Positions 24,423 to 32,114 of a stretch of 64,000 nucleotides of DNA are shown piece by piece; the stretch's first letter is position 1, and each line of letters begins with the position of its first letter. The stretch covers positions 1 through 64,000 of the forward strand of contig JAFLVJ010000001.1 in the NCBI GenBank assembly GCA_022508375.1, in the 5' to 3' direction. The notes beneath the pieces were generated by a model. The model did not search any database. It was not told the DNA's origin and was given only the letters and a program-made list of their open reading frames with translations. Both the position numbers and the translations under genes were made by a program. This DNA comes from Clostridiales bacterium (GTDB lineage: Bacteria; Bacillota; Clostridia; Christensenellales; CAG-314).

Positions 24423-25490
24423 CTATATCGCCGAATTGTAAAACTCCACTATCTGCGCAAACAGCTCAACATCGATAAGATTGCTCCACTGTTTGCGATC
24501 TAGGTATTGACTGATATATTCGGCGCGAAGTTCCTCGCTAGGTGTAGCACCGTCAAGAAACGTCAAGTAGTCATCGTTGATCTGCTTGATATAATCAATT
24601 CCCTGTTCCGAATAATATACGTTGTTATGATTGCGTTCCGGACGATAAACAAAATTGAATCGGGAATCGTTGGCGTATTTGTCAAGATAAATATCATATC
24701 CGTATTCCTGCGGGACCGTCGTATCCTTTCCGCCTTGAATAATCATTACCTTGGCGGAGGAATTTGCAAATCCGTCCATGGCGGTACTACGCGCATATTG
24801 TCCGAACTTACTGCTTTCGACAGCGTTAACATAGGGCATGAGAATTGCCGAAGCACGACCAAACATTTGAATACCTTGTGCAAGCATCAGGTCGGATGCG
24901 GCATTGAATCCCGCTACCGACACAATCGCCTTGACGTCATCGCGATAGTTTAGCACGTTTGAAACGCTATAACCACCCCAGCTGTGACCGAATAACACAA
25001 TGGGGAAATTATTCAATTCGGGTAAACCTTGTACAAAGTTTATTGCGTAATCCAGATCAATTACACCTTGCGGAAGCCCACCAACGGCTTTACCTTCGCT
25101 TTCATCGTTACCTGTAGCGTCGTATGCAAATACGTAAAAACCGTTTTGTGCAAAGTAATTAGCGCAATCCATATAACTGTTGTGTCCGCCACCGCCAAAG
25201 CCGTGTGCAATTACAACTACCGCTTTAGCCTCTACTCCGTCGGCGTAATACTTGTACCCAATCAATTTCTGTCCATCGTTGGAAGTGAATTCATACCTAT
25301 CGGCATTTAGTCCTTCGAAGTCAGCCACCTTGTACGACAACTGCTCATACGTTGTAAAACGAGTACCGAAAATACTGTTTAGCACAATGGCAGAAATTGA
25401 AAAAGGCGCTACAACCAACAAAATAGTTAAAACAAAAAACATAACTACACTCGCAATTATTATCCGTCTTTTTGTTTTTATTGTGCGCAT
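24423..25490 (-). CDS. Membrane-anchored alpha/beta hydrolase
   Basis: A 355-residue alpha/beta-hydrolase fold protein. Residues 9-38 form a single N-terminal membrane helix, so the catalytic part is probably outside the cell. The oxyanion region is VVIAHGFGGGGHNSY, the nucleophile elbow GHSWGGYS (Ser about 170), the acid lies in GGKDTTVPQ, and the histidine in RPERNHNN. Similar proteins act as esterases or peptidases; the substrate is unknown. It lies alone between the nuclease-like gene and the PHP phosphatase gene, with a probable terminator behind it. Confidence 0.85.
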   Translation of the reverse strand: MRTIKTKRRIIIASVVMFFVLTILLVVAPFSISAIVLNSIFGTRFTTYEQLSYKVADFEGLNADRYEFTSNDGQKLIGYKYYADGVEAKAVVVIAHGFGGGGHNSYMDCANYFAQNGFYVFAYDATGNDESEGKAVGGLPQGVIDLDYAINFVQGLPELNNFPIVLFGHSWGGYSVSNVLNYRDDVKAIVSVAGFNAASDLMLAQGIQMFGRASAILMPYVNAVESSKFGQYARSTAMDGFANSSAKVMIIQGGKDTTVPQEYGYDIYLDKYANDSRFNFVYRPERNHNNVYYSEQGIDYIKQINDDYLTFLDGATPSEELRAEYISQYLDRKQWSNLIDVELFAQIVEFYNSAI

Positions 25491-25620
25491 ATTTTTTCCT
25501 CCTACTCTTTATTTTAATGTAAATTGATTTATATTCATTTAGAAAATTACACAACCGTCATAAGCATAAATGACGATTAAATATACTAACCAAAAGTAAT
25601 AGAACAGCCGTTAAACGCTT

Positions 25621-26448
25621 TTAGTTGTCAGTTTTAACAGGCAATTGCACCTTGATATGTTTTCCCTTACAGGGAACTGTGATATGTGTAAATCCTATGT
25701 ATGTAAGTGAGTCGCAAACAAGTTGACGCTTGTCGGCTATCCGATCAGTCCAATGAGCGTCGGAACCAAATGATATCTTTCTTCCGCCCAGTTCGTAATA
25801 ACGGCGCAACACGTCCACATCCGGTAGAAACTCACAAGCAGCTCCACGGGCTGAACTGTTAACTTCCAGTATTACGTCTTTTTGAATAATTTTATTAAGT
25901 ATGGTGTCATACAACTCATGGAAATCTTCGTAAGCTACTTTCCTTGTTTCGTATGGCGCGTTGCGTGCAACGTATCCGAGGTGTCCGACTACGTCGTAGT
26001 GATACGGCACGTCAAGACTTTCCAACACCTGCTCCAAGTAGCGCGAAAAAGCGTATTGTTGCGACTTTCCGTCAAAGTATTCACGGCGAAAACACTCCTG
26101 TCCGTCAACGATGTGAACACTGTTCACAACATAGTCCGGCTTGGAACGCTCCATCACCGCGCAAAACTTATTCCACACGTTTCGGTCGGAAACGTAATTG
26201 AACTCACAACCTGCAAGGAAAGTAAAGTTATCATCATTGAACTGCTGTTGCAACTGCCTAGCTTGCGAAAAATAATTTCGTTCATCTATCAGACTGTAAA
26301 GTTTTATGGAATAGTCATCTAGGTCGAAATGTTCACTTATCCCGTAGTAACGCAATCCACGCGCCTTTGCCGACTGTACCATATCCAAAAGGGACGACTT
26401 ACCGTCCGTGGAAAAAGTTGAATGCGTATGTAAATCTGTTAATACCAT
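25621..26448 (-). CDS. PHP-domain phosphatase of the histidinol-phosphatase (HisK/HisJ) type
   Basis: A 275-residue PHP-fold metal phosphatase. Metal ligands are visible in DLHTHSTFS (about 5-13), ISEHFD, NSVHIVDG, VGHLGYV and FGSDAHW. The arrangement and length fit monofunctional histidinol-phosphate phosphatase of Bacillota. No other histidine biosynthesis genes are in the window, so it could act on another phosphate ester. It is on the minus strand downstream of the tRNA-Leu terminator. Confidence 0.8.
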   Translation of the reverse strand: MVLTDLHTHSTFSTDGKSSLLDMVQSAKARGLRYYGISEHFDLDDYSIKLYSLIDERNYFSQARQLQQQFNDDNFTFLAGCEFNYVSDRNVWNKFCAVMERSKPDYVVNSVHIVDGQECFRREYFDGKSQQYAFSRYLEQVLESLDVPYHYDVVGHLGYVARNAPYETRKVAYEDFHELYDTILNKIIQKDVILEVNSSARGAACEFLPDVDVLRRYYELGGRKISFGSDAHWTDRIADKRQLVCDSLTYIGFTHITVPCKGKHIKVQLPVKTDN

Positions 26449-26496
26449 ATAAAGTAATTATAATATATTTATTGTAATAAATCAATAAATCTAAAT

Positions 26497-26521
26497 TAAA
26501 AAAGACACCATAACTGGTGTC
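26497..26521 (-). terminator. Terminator just behind tRNA-Leu
   Basis: On the minus strand GACACC and GGTGTC pair across a 6-nt loop, then TTTTTTAATT. It begins 1 bp after the tRNA 3' end. Confidence 0.85.
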
Positions 26522-26522
26522 T

Positions 26523-26609
26523 TGGTGCCCGCGATCGGACTTGAACCGATACGGATGTTACTCCTCAGGATTTTAAGTCCTGTGCGTCTGCCGATTCCGC
26601 CACGCGGGC
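26523..26609 (-). tRNA. tRNA-Leu (TAA anticodon)
   Basis: An 87-nt class II tRNA on the minus strand. The acceptor GCCCGCG pairs with CGCGGGC, the anticodon loop is CTTAAAA, there is a long variable arm, the T arm contains GGTTCAAGTCC, and CCA is encoded. The anticodon is TAA. Confidence 0.96.
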
Positions 26610-26626
26610 ATAAATTGACTATTTAA

Positions 26627-26654
26627 AACGCAAGGCTAAGTTAGCCTTGCGTTT
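26627..26654 (-). terminator. Long perfect hairpin between tRNA-Cys and tRNA-Leu
   Basis: A 13-bp perfect stem (AACGCAAGGCTAA with TTAGCCTTGCGTT) separates the two tRNAs. On the minus strand it is followed by only a short TTTTAAAT tract. It may be a leaky terminator or a processing hairpin, since tRNA-Leu has little room for its own promoter. Confidence 0.6.
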
Positions 26655-26657
26655 GTT

Positions 26658-26731
26658 TGGAGGCACCACCCAGATTCGGACTGGGGGTGAAGCTTTTGCA
26701 GAGCTCTGCCTTACCACTTGGCTATGGTGCC
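26658..26731 (-). tRNA. tRNA-Cys (GCA anticodon)
   Basis: A 74-nt cloverleaf on the minus strand. The acceptor is GGCACCA/TGGTGCC, the anticodon loop CTGCAAA, with a discriminator T and an encoded CCA. The anticodon is GCA. Confidence 0.95.
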
Positions 26732-26745
26732 ATTCAACCTTAATT

Positions 26746-26774
26746 ATTGTACCAAAGATATTAAAAAAAATCAA
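26746..26774 (-). promoter_or_regulatory. Promoter of tRNA-Cys (and probably tRNA-Leu)
   Basis: On the minus strand TTGATT (26774-26769), 17 bp, TACAAT (26751-26746), 15 bp before the tRNA. Confidence 0.65.
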
Positions 26775-26813
26775 CACTTTTGCGTTATTTTATGCACAAC
26801 AAGTTTATTTTGT

Positions 26814-26846
26814 TAAAAAACGCGTGGCACTACTGCCACGCGTTAC
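26814..26846 (-). terminator. Terminator of the asp23-fakA unit
   Basis: On the minus strand AACGCGTGGC pairs with GCCACGCGTT across a 6-nt loop and is followed by TTTTAAC. Confidence 0.85.
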
Positions 26847-26860
26847 TTACAAAGTTGAAT

Positions 26861-28540
26861 TTATTCAACGCTGAGAACGTAATAATACAACGGCTGTCCA
26901 CCGTAATGAAGAATAAACTCGATATCAGGATGCTTTGCTTGAAGTTTCTCGACAAACGCTTCGGCTTTTTCCTCAGTTACGTCCTGTCCGTAGTAAAGAG
27001 TAACAACTTCTTTTTCGGGAGACAACATCCTTTCGATAAGTGCTGTTGTTACCTTTTCAAGATCCGTACCCGAATTGACAATTGTACCCTTGTCCAACGC
27101 AATGATATCGCCTTTCTTTATCTTCATCTTTCCAATGACAGTATCGCGTACGGCGTAGGTAACTTGACCTGCGTCGATACCGGAAAATGCCGTTGTCATG
27201 TTTTCAAGATTTTCCGACAGACTTGCGTCAGGGCTGAAATTAAGCACAGCAGCAAGACCTTGCGGGATATCCTTGGTTTGAAGTACGAAAATATTTCTGT
27301 TTTGTACAAGCGTTCGCGATTGCTCCGCCGACAAAATGATGTTTTTGTTATTGGGCAGGATAATAATGTTTTCAGCGTTGATTTTGCGTGCTGCAGACGC
27401 AATATCCTCTGCCGACGGGTTCATTGTCTGACCGCCTTCGATAACCTGATCCACAAGCAAATCCTTAAAGATAGCCGAAAAACCGTCGCCTGAACATACT
27501 GCCAACAATCCGATTGGCTTGCGTTCCGCCTCGTAACGGGCGCGAAGCTGTCTGTTCTGCTCCATCATGTTTTCTATCTTCAGCTTATCAAGCTCGCCAA
27601 GCGTCAACGCCTTTGTCAGCGCCTTACCGGGGTTGTTGGTATGTACGTGAACCTTGATGAGGGACAGGTCGCCGATACAAATGACGGAGTTACCGATTTC
27701 GTTGAGGTATTCGCGAAGCTTGTCGATATCCGTGACGGTTGTACGCTTTTTAATATTGATAATAAAGAACTCCGTGCAGTAGCCGAAATCCAGTTCGCCA
27801 AGCGACTCATAGTCAACGATAAGCTCACTGTCGTCGGGGAAAGCAGCGTCAATTGGTTGCGACTTGATACTTTCGGGAGCGGCATACTCATCTGCGCCGG
27901 TAATCTCTTGGTCAAGGTATCCCATGATAAGACCCTTGAACAAGGTTATCAGTCCGTAGCCACCACTATCCACTACACCCGCACGCTTGAGTACGTCCAA
28001 CATATCGGGAGTTTTAGCCAATGTCTCTTCGCCCTTTTCAAGCACGGCGTTCATCAGCTTTTGAATATCGCCGGAGCGCTTAGCTGTATCGACGGCTTCC
28101 TCTGCCATAGCGCGAACCACTGTCAAAATAGTGCCTTCCTTGGGCTTGCTGACAGCACGGTACGCCAACTCGGCGCCTTCACGAAGTCCCTTTGCAAAAG
28201 CGCGTGCGTCGCACTCGTCATTTTGGGCTATTACGTTGCTAAAACCTTTGAGAATCTGAGACAGAATAACGCCGGAGTTTCCGCGAGCACCTCTTAAGGC
28301 GCCCTTGGCAAGACACTCGGCAAGTTCGGACATTGACGTGCTGTTGAGGGTGTTGATTTCCTTTACAGCGGACATCATAGTAAGCGACATATTAGTACCT
28401 GTATCACCATCGGGAACAGGGAAAACGTTCAAAGCATCTACTTGCGCCTTGTTTACTTCAAGCATTTTTCCGCCTGCAATAAACATGCGTTTCATAACGG
28501 AAGCCGTTATGTGAGTTTTTATTGTATGAGCAGCAGCCAT
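26861..28540 (-). CDS. fakA: DAK2-domain fatty acid kinase subunit FakA-like
   Basis: A 559-residue protein of the YloV/FakA family. Working with a FakB fatty-acid binding partner, it phosphorylates fatty acids for entry into phospholipid synthesis. The N-terminal DAK2 kinase domain shows NVFPVPDGDTGTNMSLTM (about 39-56), GARGNSGVILSQ and VVDSGGYGL. The middle and C-terminal FakB-interacting domains follow (PNNKNIILSAEQS, TLYYGQDVTEEKAE). It lies 55 bp behind asp23 and shares its promoter, the usual Firmicutes pairing. No fakB gene is in the window. Confidence 0.92.
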   Translation of the reverse strand: MAAAHTIKTHITASVMKRMFIAGGKMLEVNKAQVDALNVFPVPDGDTGTNMSLTMMSAVKEINTLNSTSMSELAECLAKGALRGARGNSGVILSQILKGFSNVIAQNDECDARAFAKGLREGAELAYRAVSKPKEGTILTVVRAMAEEAVDTAKRSGDIQKLMNAVLEKGEETLAKTPDMLDVLKRAGVVDSGGYGLITLFKGLIMGYLDQEITGADEYAAPESIKSQPIDAAFPDDSELIVDYESLGELDFGYCTEFFIINIKKRTTVTDIDKLREYLNEIGNSVICIGDLSLIKVHVHTNNPGKALTKALTLGELDKLKIENMMEQNRQLRARYEAERKPIGLLAVCSGDGFSAIFKDLLVDQVIEGGQTMNPSAEDIASAARKINAENIIILPNNKNIILSAEQSRTLVQNRNIFVLQTKDIPQGLAAVLNFSPDASLSENLENMTTAFSGIDAGQVTYAVRDTVIGKMKIKKGDIIALDKGTIVNSGTDLEKVTTALIERMLSPEKEVVTLYYGQDVTEEKAEAFVEKLQAKHPDIEFILHYGGQPLYYYVLSVE

Positions 28541-28595
28541 TTATATTTTCCTCGCGATTTCGAAAAGTAAGTTAGGTGCTACACAAGCGTGCAGC

Positions 28596-28946
28596 TTACA
28601 ACTTGACGCCTACGACGTGCACGTCGATACTATCGACGATCATTCCGGTAAAGCGTTCCAAGCCGTACTTGACCGTGTTTTTCAAACTTGACGAAACGGC
28701 GGATACAGGAAGTCCGTATTTAATTTTTACATAGAGATCGACGTAAATTCGGTCACCCTTTGTGGAAATTCTTACTCCGCGACTTTTGCCATTGCGTTTG
28801 AAAACGTCGGTAAAGGAATCGGAGAAGCCAAAAGGCACAATTTCCACAACGCCGTAGCACTCTATTGCAAGATGCCCGGCAAGCGTTGCTATAACTTCAT
28901 CCGATACGGTGATAACTCCGTAACTGTTTCTGGTACGTAAAGCCAC
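28596..28946 (-). CDS. Asp23/Gls24-family protein
   Basis: A 116-residue Asp23/Gls24 domain protein (YloU type). Family signs are the N-terminal GVITVSDEVIATLAGHLAIECYGVVEI and the C-terminal DLYVKIKYGLPVSAV. These proteins are linked to the cell envelope and often sit directly before fakA. It starts with GTG at 28946, supported by AGGAGGA just upstream. A clear SigA-type promoter drives it together with fakA. Confidence 0.92.
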   Translation of the reverse strand: MALRTRNSYGVITVSDEVIATLAGHLAIECYGVVEIVPFGFSDSFTDVFKRNGKSRGVRISTKGDRIYVDLYVKIKYGLPVSAVSSSLKNTVKYGLERFTGMIVDSIDVHVVGVKL

Positions 28947-28977
28947 TTGAGTCTCCTCCTTTATAAAATATATTACT

Positions 28978-29006
28978 ATTTTACACTAGTTTAGTCGTTT
29001 TCACAA
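28978..29006 (-). promoter_or_regulatory. Promoter of asp23-fakA
   Basis: On the minus strand TTGTGA (29006-29001), 17 bp, TAAAAT (28983-28978). The sequence around the -10 matches 13 bp of one half of the dispersed motif in the opposite orientation, but the other half is absent. Confidence 0.65.
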
Positions 29007-29098
29007 GTGTTTCACCAATAAATTTACATCAAAATCGACTTAAAATACAATAAAATCACTTTTACAAGCAACAAAAATAAAAAATATGCGCTAATTGC

Positions 29099-29127
29099 TT
29101 GCCAAATTGCAACAAAAATGTTATTAT
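29099..29127 (+). promoter_or_regulatory. Promoter of rpmB
   Basis: TTGCCA (29099-29104), 17 bp, TATTAT (29122-29127). The rpmB ATG follows after 37 bp with a GGAGGTG ribosome binding site. Confidence 0.75.
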
Positions 29128-29164
29128 ATGTAGGCATGAAAATTAGACCCACGGAGGTGTAAAT

Positions 29165-29353
29165 ATGTCCAAGGTATGCGCTATATGCGGAAAAGGCAAG
29201 ATGTCAGGAAACAAGGTTTCTCACTCTAACAGAAAGACACCCAAAACTTACAGCGCCAATTTGCAAAAGGTAAAAGTGGAAATCAACGGCAAGGAATCCA
29301 CCGAATACGTTTGCACCCGTTGCATCAGAACAGCCAACAAAGAACAAGCATAA
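29165..29353 (+). CDS. rpmB: 50S ribosomal protein L28
   Basis: A 62-residue L28 with the zinc-type CAICGKG start, the family stretch GNKVSHSNRKTPKTY and a second cysteine pair CTRC. Length is normal. It is divergent from asp23-fakA, as in many Firmicutes, and carries its own promoter and two successive terminators. Confidence 0.97.
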   Translation: MSKVCAICGKGKMSGNKVSHSNRKTPKTYSANLQKVKVEINGKESTEYVCTRCIRTANKEQA

Positions 29354-29365
29354 TAAGATATTGCT

Positions 29366-29395
29366 AGCCCCACTACTTGTGGGGCTTTATTTTTT
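29366..29395 (+). terminator. First terminator after rpmB
   Basis: AGCCCCAC pairs with GTGGGGCT across TACTT and is followed by TTATTTTTT. Confidence 0.88.
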
Positions 29396-29418
29396 CAGTA
29401 ATTAAGCCTCATGCGTGT

Positions 29419-29445
29419 AAAGCTCCCTTAACGGGAGCTTTTTTT
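29419..29445 (+). terminator. Second terminator after rpmB
   Basis: AAAGCTCCC pairs with GGGAGCTTT across TTAAC, with TTTT following. It stands 23 bp beyond the first terminator with no gene between. Confidence 0.85.
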
Positions 29446-29461
29446 GCGACAAATAGCCCCC

Positions 29462-29490
29462 TTGTAAAGTAACACAAATTGTGCTATCAT
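29462..29490 (+). promoter_or_regulatory. Promoter of the PAP2 phosphatase gene
   Basis: TTGTAA (29462-29467), 17 bp, TATCAT (29485-29490), then CAGGAG and the ATG at 29518. Confidence 0.7.
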
Positions 29491-29517
29491 TGTACAATAA
29501 ACATTGCAGGAGAAACT

Positions 29518-30540
29518 ATGATACATATTCTATCCGCTGCTGTCGGCAACACTTGGTATTTGCCGTTTGAAAACAACTTTATACTGTGGTTTCAGGGGCT
29601 TGCAGGCAAAGGAAGCTTCCTCTACTACTTGATGAACTTCATATCTATGTTCGGCGAAGAAATGATTCTTGTGGGAATTGTCGGACTAATCTACTGGGGC
29701 TTTGACAAACGCCGCGGTGAAAAAATCGGATTCATGATGATTTCAGCCGTTGTTTTCAATCCGTTAATCAAAGGCATTGTCAGGCGCACACGCCCATTCG
29801 ACAGTGGCGTTGGAATCGAAAACTTCCGCGACGTGGACGGCTACTCTTTCCCTTCCGGTCACTCGTCGGGATCGGCTTCCACCTTTGTCGGAACTGCCGT
29901 TGTGTACAAAGACAGAAAATACAAGTGGCTTATTGCTTGCGCCGTAATCATTCCGGTACTGGTAGCGTTGTCACGCACGTACCTTGGTGCGCACTACCCG
30001 ACCGACGTAGTATGCGGTCTGGTGCTTGGCGTTGGCATTGTGTTTTTAGTCGATTTCCTGTATCGCGTTATCCCCAATAAATATTGGATGTACGGCGGCA
30101 TGCTGATAATCGGCATTGCAGGATTTTTCTACTGCACCGAGAGTGACTTTTTTACTGGTTACGGCATATTGCTAGGCTTTGTATGCGGCATTTTGTTTGA
30201 AGAAAAAGTTACCAAATTTGACAACACAAAAGTATGGTGGCGAATAATCTTGCGCGTACTTGTCGGCGGCGGACTGTTCCTTGGACTCAACGAAGTAACT
30301 AAGCTTGTCGTTGGCGGGATATATCCGACGTACGAACAGAACGTATGGTTTGAACATATCTTCCGCGCGCTCAGATACTCCGTTGTGGTGTTCCTTGTAA
30401 TCGGGGTTTACCCACTACTGTTCGCACAGGCAGAAAAGTTATGGCGAAAACTCAAATGGATTAAGGAGCCTAATACTGCCACAGACAATGGGCAAGAAGA
30501 TATGGAAACACCTACGGAGAAACTTACAGAAAAACAATAA
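29518..30540 (+). CDS. PAP2-family membrane phosphatase
   Basis: A 340-residue membrane protein with the three PAP2 phosphatase motifs: KGIVRRTRPF (motif 1), YSFPSGHSSGSAS (motif 2, histidine base) and SRTYLGAHYPTDV (motif 3, nucleophile histidine). Six or more hydrophobic segments are present. Likely substrates are undecaprenyl pyrophosphate, phosphatidic acid or similar lipids. I start at the ATG at 29518 with CAGGAG upstream; an in-frame TTG at 29479 lies inside the promoter. The last 30 residues are a charged Glu/Thr/Lys tail. It is a single-gene unit closed by a strong terminator. Confidence 0.9.
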   Translation: MIHILSAAVGNTWYLPFENNFILWFQGLAGKGSFLYYLMNFISMFGEEMILVGIVGLIYWGFDKRRGEKIGFMMISAVVFNPLIKGIVRRTRPFDSGVGIENFRDVDGYSFPSGHSSGSASTFVGTAVVYKDRKYKWLIACAVIIPVLVALSRTYLGAHYPTDVVCGLVLGVGIVFLVDFLYRVIPNKYWMYGGMLIIGIAGFFYCTESDFFTGYGILLGFVCGILFEEKVTKFDNTKVWWRIILRVLVGGGLFLGLNEVTKLVVGGIYPTYEQNVWFEHIFRALRYSVVVFLVIGVYPLLFAQAEKLWRKLKWIKEPNTATDNGQEDMETPTEKLTEKQ

Positions 30541-30554
30541 AAATATGCAACAAA

Positions 30555-30587
30555 AAAGCTCTTGACTTGCTGTCAAGAGCTTTTTTT
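30555..30587 (+). terminator. Terminator of the PAP2 gene
   Basis: AAAGCTCTTGAC pairs with GTCAAGAGCTTT across a 5-nt loop, then TTTTATT. Confidence 0.9.
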
Positions 30588-30623
30588 ATTCAATATGAGG
30601 AATATTTTCGAAATTAAAGCACA

Positions 30624-30716
30624 TTACTTTTTCCCTATTACGGATTTACCCAATATCAGACGCAATATACTGCCTATAACCGCAGGTAGTTTGAAACAAT
30701 AAATTTTACTTTTCAT
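30624..30716 (-). CDS. spoVM: SpoVM-like small amphipathic sporulation peptide
   Basis: A 30-codon minus-strand gene that length cut-offs would miss. The core FKLPAVIGSILRLILG lines up with Bacillus SpoVM IKLPKFLGGIVRAMLG, sharing KLP, the glycine/isoleucine turn and the terminal LG, and a basic tail follows. SpoVM is a curved amphipathic helix that marks the convex forespore membrane and recruits SpoIVA. GGAG lies 6 bp before the ATG. A SigE-like CATATAAT lies 26 bp before the ATG, exactly as for spoIVA. It sits between rpe and rpmB, the usual SpoVM neighbourhood in Firmicutes. Identity is inferred from sequence, size, promoter and place together. Confidence 0.85.
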   Translation of the reverse strand: MKSKIYCFKLPAVIGSILRLILGKSVIGKK

Positions 30717-30742
30717 CCATTTCTCCATATAATTTTGGTACA

Positions 30743-30750
30743 ATTATATG
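30743..30750 (-). promoter_or_regulatory. Candidate SigE -10 of spoVM
   Basis: The minus strand carries CATATAAT 26 bp upstream of the spoVM ATG, identical in sequence and distance to the spoIVA element at 3758-3765. Confidence 0.5.
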
Positions 30751-30777
30751 CAAAAAGTTTATCAAATGTTACATTTT

Positions 30778-31389
30778 TCATTCAATTTCTGCTGTTTCAT
30801 CAATTTTCGGTTTTTCTCCCTTCAAAAACATTACTTTATCGTATTTAGGAGAGTACAGTATCTTTACTTTACCACCGCCATAATCTGCAACCATTTTACC
30901 GTGGTAACTGCAACCTTTCAAGAAAAAAGAATCAAATGGACTCTTTTGTTTTTGCATACTGAAATAAGTGTGCTTTTCATCTTTATATTTTATTTTGACT
31001 TTCAATATGTATGGTTGATTATATTTAGGATTTAGCAATATAATTGCTGCTCCGTTGTATGTGCGCATTTGTGCAGATTCACAGTAAACCTTTTCGATGA
31101 ATGCGACATGCTCAATCGCGTCTTCACACCACAATCTAATCACATCGTTATGCTTGTGCTCTCGAATAATAAAATATCCACCGAAGCCCACAAAAAATAA
31201 TGGAGACAAAATAACAGCAAGTAAAAGCAAAGGTTCCCTTGCTACAATAGTTGCGACGACAAAAATAATAAAGCAAAAACAGCCAAACCCTATAAGAACC
31301 CACATAAATCTGAGGAATGCTTTCGGGTTACGAAGTCCGTAGTCCAATGTGCCTGCAATTTCTTTGTATTTTTCTTCGGTATTACTCAT
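30778..31389 (-). CDS. Hypothetical membrane protein with two N-terminal helices
   Basis: I do not recognise this 203-residue protein. Residues about 24-72 contain two hydrophobic segments (FMWVLIGFGCFCFIIFVVATIV and LLLLAVILSPLFFVGFGGYFII). They are followed by a soluble domain of about 130 residues with strand-rich sequence and a stretch KVKILYSPKYDKVMFLKG near the end, as in small DUF3592-like or NfeD-like folds. It begins 58 bp after rpe and is probably cotranscribed with it. In relatives the thiamine pyrophosphokinase gene thiN usually lies here. Confidence 0.55.
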   Translation of the reverse strand: MSNTEEKYKEIAGTLDYGLRNPKAFLRFMWVLIGFGCFCFIIFVVATIVAREPLLLLAVILSPLFFVGFGGYFIIREHKHNDVIRLWCEDAIEHVAFIEKVYCESAQMRTYNGAAIILLNPKYNQPYILKVKIKYKDEKHTYFSMQKQKSPFDSFFLKGCSYHGKMVADYGGGKVKILYSPKYDKVMFLKGEKPKIDETAEIE

Positions 31390-31447
31390 TGTGATTGTAT
31401 CTAATCTGTTTATACTGACTAACTAAATAAATGTCCAAGTTTATCAA

Positions 31448-32107
31448 TCAACATTTACGCAATTCATCTATTGCGTGCTTGCGGTCGGGTGCGCCGAGGA
31501 TTGCACTGCCGGCAACAATGACATCCACCCCTGCGTCGATAACCTTTTTTGCCGTTTTGCTATTTATGCCGCCATCCACCTCGATGAGCACGTCGGGGAA
31601 CAGTTGCCTTACTTGGCGAATCTTATCTACACTGCTTTCGATAAACGACTGCCCGCCAAACCCCGGCTCTACCGACATGATGAGCACCATATCGAACAGC
31701 CCGCGGTACTGCTCCAACACTTTCACAGGAGTTTCGGGTTTGATGGAAATACCCGCCTTTTTACCACACGCGCGAATGAGTTGCAAGCATTCGCTAACGA
31801 CGTCCGTTGACTCGGCATGAATGGTAATAAGATTTGCTCCCGCCTCGGCAAACTGCGTTATGTACTTTTCGGGATGGTTAATCATAAGATGCACGTCAAG
31901 AGGCAATACTACGCACTTGCGAATACTCTTGATGACGGGCATACCAAACGTAAGATTGGACACGAAATTACCGTCCATAACGTCACAGTGAATCCAATCG
32001 GCGCCACTTTTTTCAAGAGACTTGCACTCTTGCTCCAAACGCGCAAAGTCAGCTGTAAGTATTGACGGACTTATAAAAATTTTTCTCTTGGTTACCTTAT
32101 CTTTCAT
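31448..32107 (-). CDS. rpe: Ribulose-phosphate 3-epimerase
   Basis: A 219-residue TIM-barrel enzyme interconverting ribulose-5-phosphate and xylulose-5-phosphate. Visible motifs are SPSILTADFARLEQE, WIHCDVMDGNFVSNLTFG (metal-binding His and Asp), LDVHLMINHPEKY, MSVEPGFGGQSF and EVDGGIN. The ATG at 32107 has AAGGAA 6 bp upstream; an earlier in-frame TTG overlaps rsgA and is less likely. It starts 7 bp after the rsgA stop, the normal Firmicutes order. Confidence 0.96.
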   Translation of the reverse strand: MKDKVTKRKIFISPSILTADFARLEQECKSLEKSGADWIHCDVMDGNFVSNLTFGMPVIKSIRKCVVLPLDVHLMINHPEKYITQFAEAGANLITIHAESTDVVSECLQLIRACGKKAGISIKPETPVKVLEQYRGLFDMVLIMSVEPGFGGQSFIESSVDKIRQVRQLFPDVLIEVDGGINSKTAKKVIDAGVDVIVAGSAILGAPDRKHAIDELRKC

Positions 32108-32114
32108 ATTTTCC

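Noticed and set aside
26780-27493. 237-codon plus-strand frame inside fakA
   Set aside because: It is antisense to conserved FakA sequence, and its beginning crosses the fakA terminator.
28966-28985. Sixth copy of the dispersed motif at the asp23 promoter
   Set aside because: Only 13 bp of one half match, in the opposite orientation; the second arm is absent, and the match is explained by a -10 element.
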